Shown: positions 62,667 to 64,000 of the stretch, piece after piece
How the letters are laid out: the number at the start of each line of letters is the position of its first letter
How positions within the stretch are numbered: position 1 is the stretch's first letter
From: UBA7359 sp038142205
GTDB taxonomy: Bacteria; Pseudomonadota; Gammaproteobacteria; Eutrophobiales; Eutrophobiaceae
Assembly (NCBI GenBank): GCA_038142205.1
Contig: JAYQJO010000001.1
Span: forward strand, 1,302,001 to 1,366,000
DNA: 64,000 nt
Reading direction: 5' to 3'
The notes under the pieces: generated by a model
Told to the model about the DNA's origin: nothing
Seen by the model: only the letters and a program-made list of their open reading frames with translations
The model's database searches: none
Position numbers and translations under genes: made by a program

Positions 62667-62684
62667 GCATTAATGAATTAATGC
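62667..62684. promoter_or_regulatory. Candidate OhrR operator
   Basis: GCATTAAT-GA-ATTAATGC is a perfect 8+2+8 inverted repeat, 37 bases upstream of the ohrR start. MarR-family repressors bind AT-rich palindromes of this size and usually control themselves. Confidence 0.6.
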
Positions 62685-62745
62685 TCTAATTTGGTGCATA
62701 ACTTGTGTGATTGAGTTCACACTTTTTTAGGTAGGTTTGGTTTAT

Positions 62746-64000
62746 TTATAACGCTACTTTTTCTAGAACTTGAGAGATATGTGAGACTGTAAGAATATCC
62801 ATTTCAGATGAAAACTGCTTAGGGTTATTTGCTAATGGAATCAAAGCTTGTTTAAAACCATGCTTTTGAGCTTCATTTAATCGCTCAATGCCATTTTGTA
62901 TTGGCCGTATTTCACCTGACAAGCCTATTTCACCATACATAATCATATCATTTGGTAACGGTTTATTTTTAAAGCTTGAAACGATAGAGAGCAATAAAGG
63001 TAAATCTGTTGCTGTTTCAGTAATACGCATACCGCCCACAACATTGATAAAAACATCTTGATCACTCATTGAAATACCGACATGCCGATGCAATACAGCT
63101 AATAACATGGCTAAGCGATTTTGCTCCAAACCTAATGCTACCCGCCTTGGATTACCTAAATGAGATTGATCGACTAATGCCTGTACTTCGACCAACATGG
63201 GGCGCGTGCCTTCGCGTGTGACCATGATGGCACTGCCTGGAACATGTTCATCATGTCCAGATAAAAAGATAGCGGAAGGATTGGATACTTCTCGTAAGCC
63301 CTTATCAGTCATGGCAAAAATACCCAGCTCATTGACTGCGCCATAACGATTTTTAACCGTACGGACAACACGATAACGACTACCACTATCTCCTTCAAAA
63401 TATAGGACCGTATCAACCATATGTTCAAGCACCCTAGGTCCAGCCAGAGCTCCTTCTTTAGTTACATGTCCAACCAAAAATAAAGCTGTATTTGTTTGTT
63501 TTGCAAAACGTACCAGTTGTGCTGCGCATTCCCTGACTTGTGCAACTGCACCGGGCGCTGATTGCAACATATCACTGTATACCGTTTGTATAGAATCTAT
63601 GACAATGACTTTTGCCTGTTCTTTATTAGCAACATTTAAAATTCGTTCTAAATGATTTTCAGTCAATATACGAAGATTATCCAAAGACAAACCGAGACGT
63701 TGGCCTCGCAAACCGACTTGCTGAGCTGATTCTTCTCCTGTGACATAAAGACTGGAAATACTTGCTTTATCAAGACTTGATAAGGTTTGTAATAATAAGG
63801 TTGATTTACCAATACCAGGATCGCCACCAATTAGAGTAACCGAACCGTTTACTAGTCCACCACCCATAACACGATCCAGTTCTGACAGACCCGTTTGTTG
63901 TCTTGGCGTTTCACTCGCATCAATTTCTCCAAGCGAACAAACTTCAGATGGTCCTGCTAGATGTTCGCGAAAACGACTAACGTTAGAAGTAACTTTTTTC
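62746..64000 (-). CDS. radA: DNA repair protein RadA, N-terminus beyond the window
   Basis: 418 codons in the window; the frame is open to base 64000. Visible are Walker A GGDPGIGKSTLLLQ, Walker B-type VIVIDSIQTV, the RadA-specific KNRYGAVNELGIF (KNRFG motif), and the Lon-like C-terminal part with GEIGLSGEIRPIQNG. The N-terminal C4 zinc finger lies outside. RadA helps branch migration in recombination. ATG 63867 is internal, since TPRQQTGLSELDRVMGGG precedes it in frame. Confidence 0.95.
   Translation of the reverse strand, partial: KKVTSNVSRFREHLAGPSEVCSLGEIDASETPRQQTGLSELDRVMGGGLVNGSVTLIGGDPGIGKSTLLLQTLSSLDKASISSLYVTGEESAQQVGLRGQRLGLSLDNLRILTENHLERILNVANKEQAKVIVIDSIQTVYSDMLQSAPGAVAQVRECAAQLVRFAKQTNTALFLVGHVTKEGALAGPRVLEHMVDTVLYFEGDSGSRYRVVRTVKNRYGAVNELGIFAMTDKGLREVSNPSAIFLSGHDEHVPGSAIMVTREGTRPMLVEVQALVDQSHLGNPRRVALGLEQNRLAMLLAVLHRHVGISMSDQDVFINVVGGMRITETATDLPLLLSIVSSFKNKPLPNDMIMYGEIGLSGEIRPIQNGIERLNEAQKHGFKQALIPLANNPKQFSSEMDILTVSHISQVLEKVAL

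Noticed and set aside
1..64000. Insertion sequences, integrases or prophage
   Set aside because: I found no transposase, integrase or phage gene and no terminal inverted repeats. The only accessory-looking DNA is the HEPN gene and the adhesin locus.

Overview
The window looks like a chromosomal segment of a gammaproteobacterium. The markers are RfaH, UbiG, MlaA, DsbB, the SdhE/YgfZ/YheT group, LeuCD and OhrR, with tRNA genes that encode CCA. Base composition is AT-rich outside the adhesin gene and clearly richer in GC inside its repeats. I cannot name a genus from sequence alone. Gene density is high and I see no stretch above about 300 bases without a gene.

Layout. 1-4.4 kb (minus): a polysaccharide sugar-nucleotide cluster (UDP-glucose dehydrogenase, a TviB/WbpA-type dehydrogenase, UDP-glucuronate 4-epimerase, a membrane protein). 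4.6-9.9 kb (minus): tRNA-Glu and tRNA-Ala behind gltX, then rfaH, leuD, leuC and acuI. 10-36.8 kb: a two-partner-secretion locus. It holds a periplasmic parvulin, the TpsB pore, a TpsA adhesin gene of about 21.2 kb, a small secreted protein starting one base after tpsA, a SapC-family protein and a small unknown. 37.1-44.2 kb (plus): a phospho-signalling operon (cyclase-FHA, PP2C phosphatase, membrane Ser/Thr kinase with an FGE-like periplasmic end, unknown membrane protein). 44.2-53.7 kb: mlaA, ubiG-gph-pseudo-phytoene synthase, ygfX, then the succinate dehydrogenase operon sdhAF4-sdhC-sdhD-sdhA-sdhB-sdhE-ygfZ-yheT. 53.7-64 kb: an Apea-like HEPN protein, an AEC transporter, dsbB, ffh, ypjD, a CorB/CorC-type CBS protein, a PilZ protein, a response regulator with PAS domains, ohrR and partial radA.

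Condition of the sequence. At least seven genes are interrupted by lesions that spare the protein motifs on both sides: the TviB-like gene (two), acuI, the Sel1 gene, tpsA (about ten), sdhA (one in-frame stop), sdhB and the HEPN gene (two, perhaps three). Most lesions outside tpsA are one base short in a short homopolymer. sdhA and sdhB are core genes, so I read most of these as draft-assembly errors rather than gene decay. Repeat copy numbers in tpsA should be treated with the same caution.

Most notable observations. (i) The C-terminal helical module of TpsA, with a C-x5-C motif, is repeated in the small secreted protein whose gene is coupled to tpsA. (ii) The kinase carries eight 15-residue ATAIN repeats next to a gene with an FHA domain, which suggests phospho-threonine docking. 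(iii) A 660-bp repeat array in tpsA has higher-order structure and a hybrid copy where the frame breaks. (iv) A 51-residue SDHAF4-like factor opens the sdh operon, whose distal part carries SdhE. (v) A prenyl-synthase-fold protein has lost both Asp-rich motifs. (vi) A HEPN protein sits behind an inverted repeat and a strong ribosome binding site.
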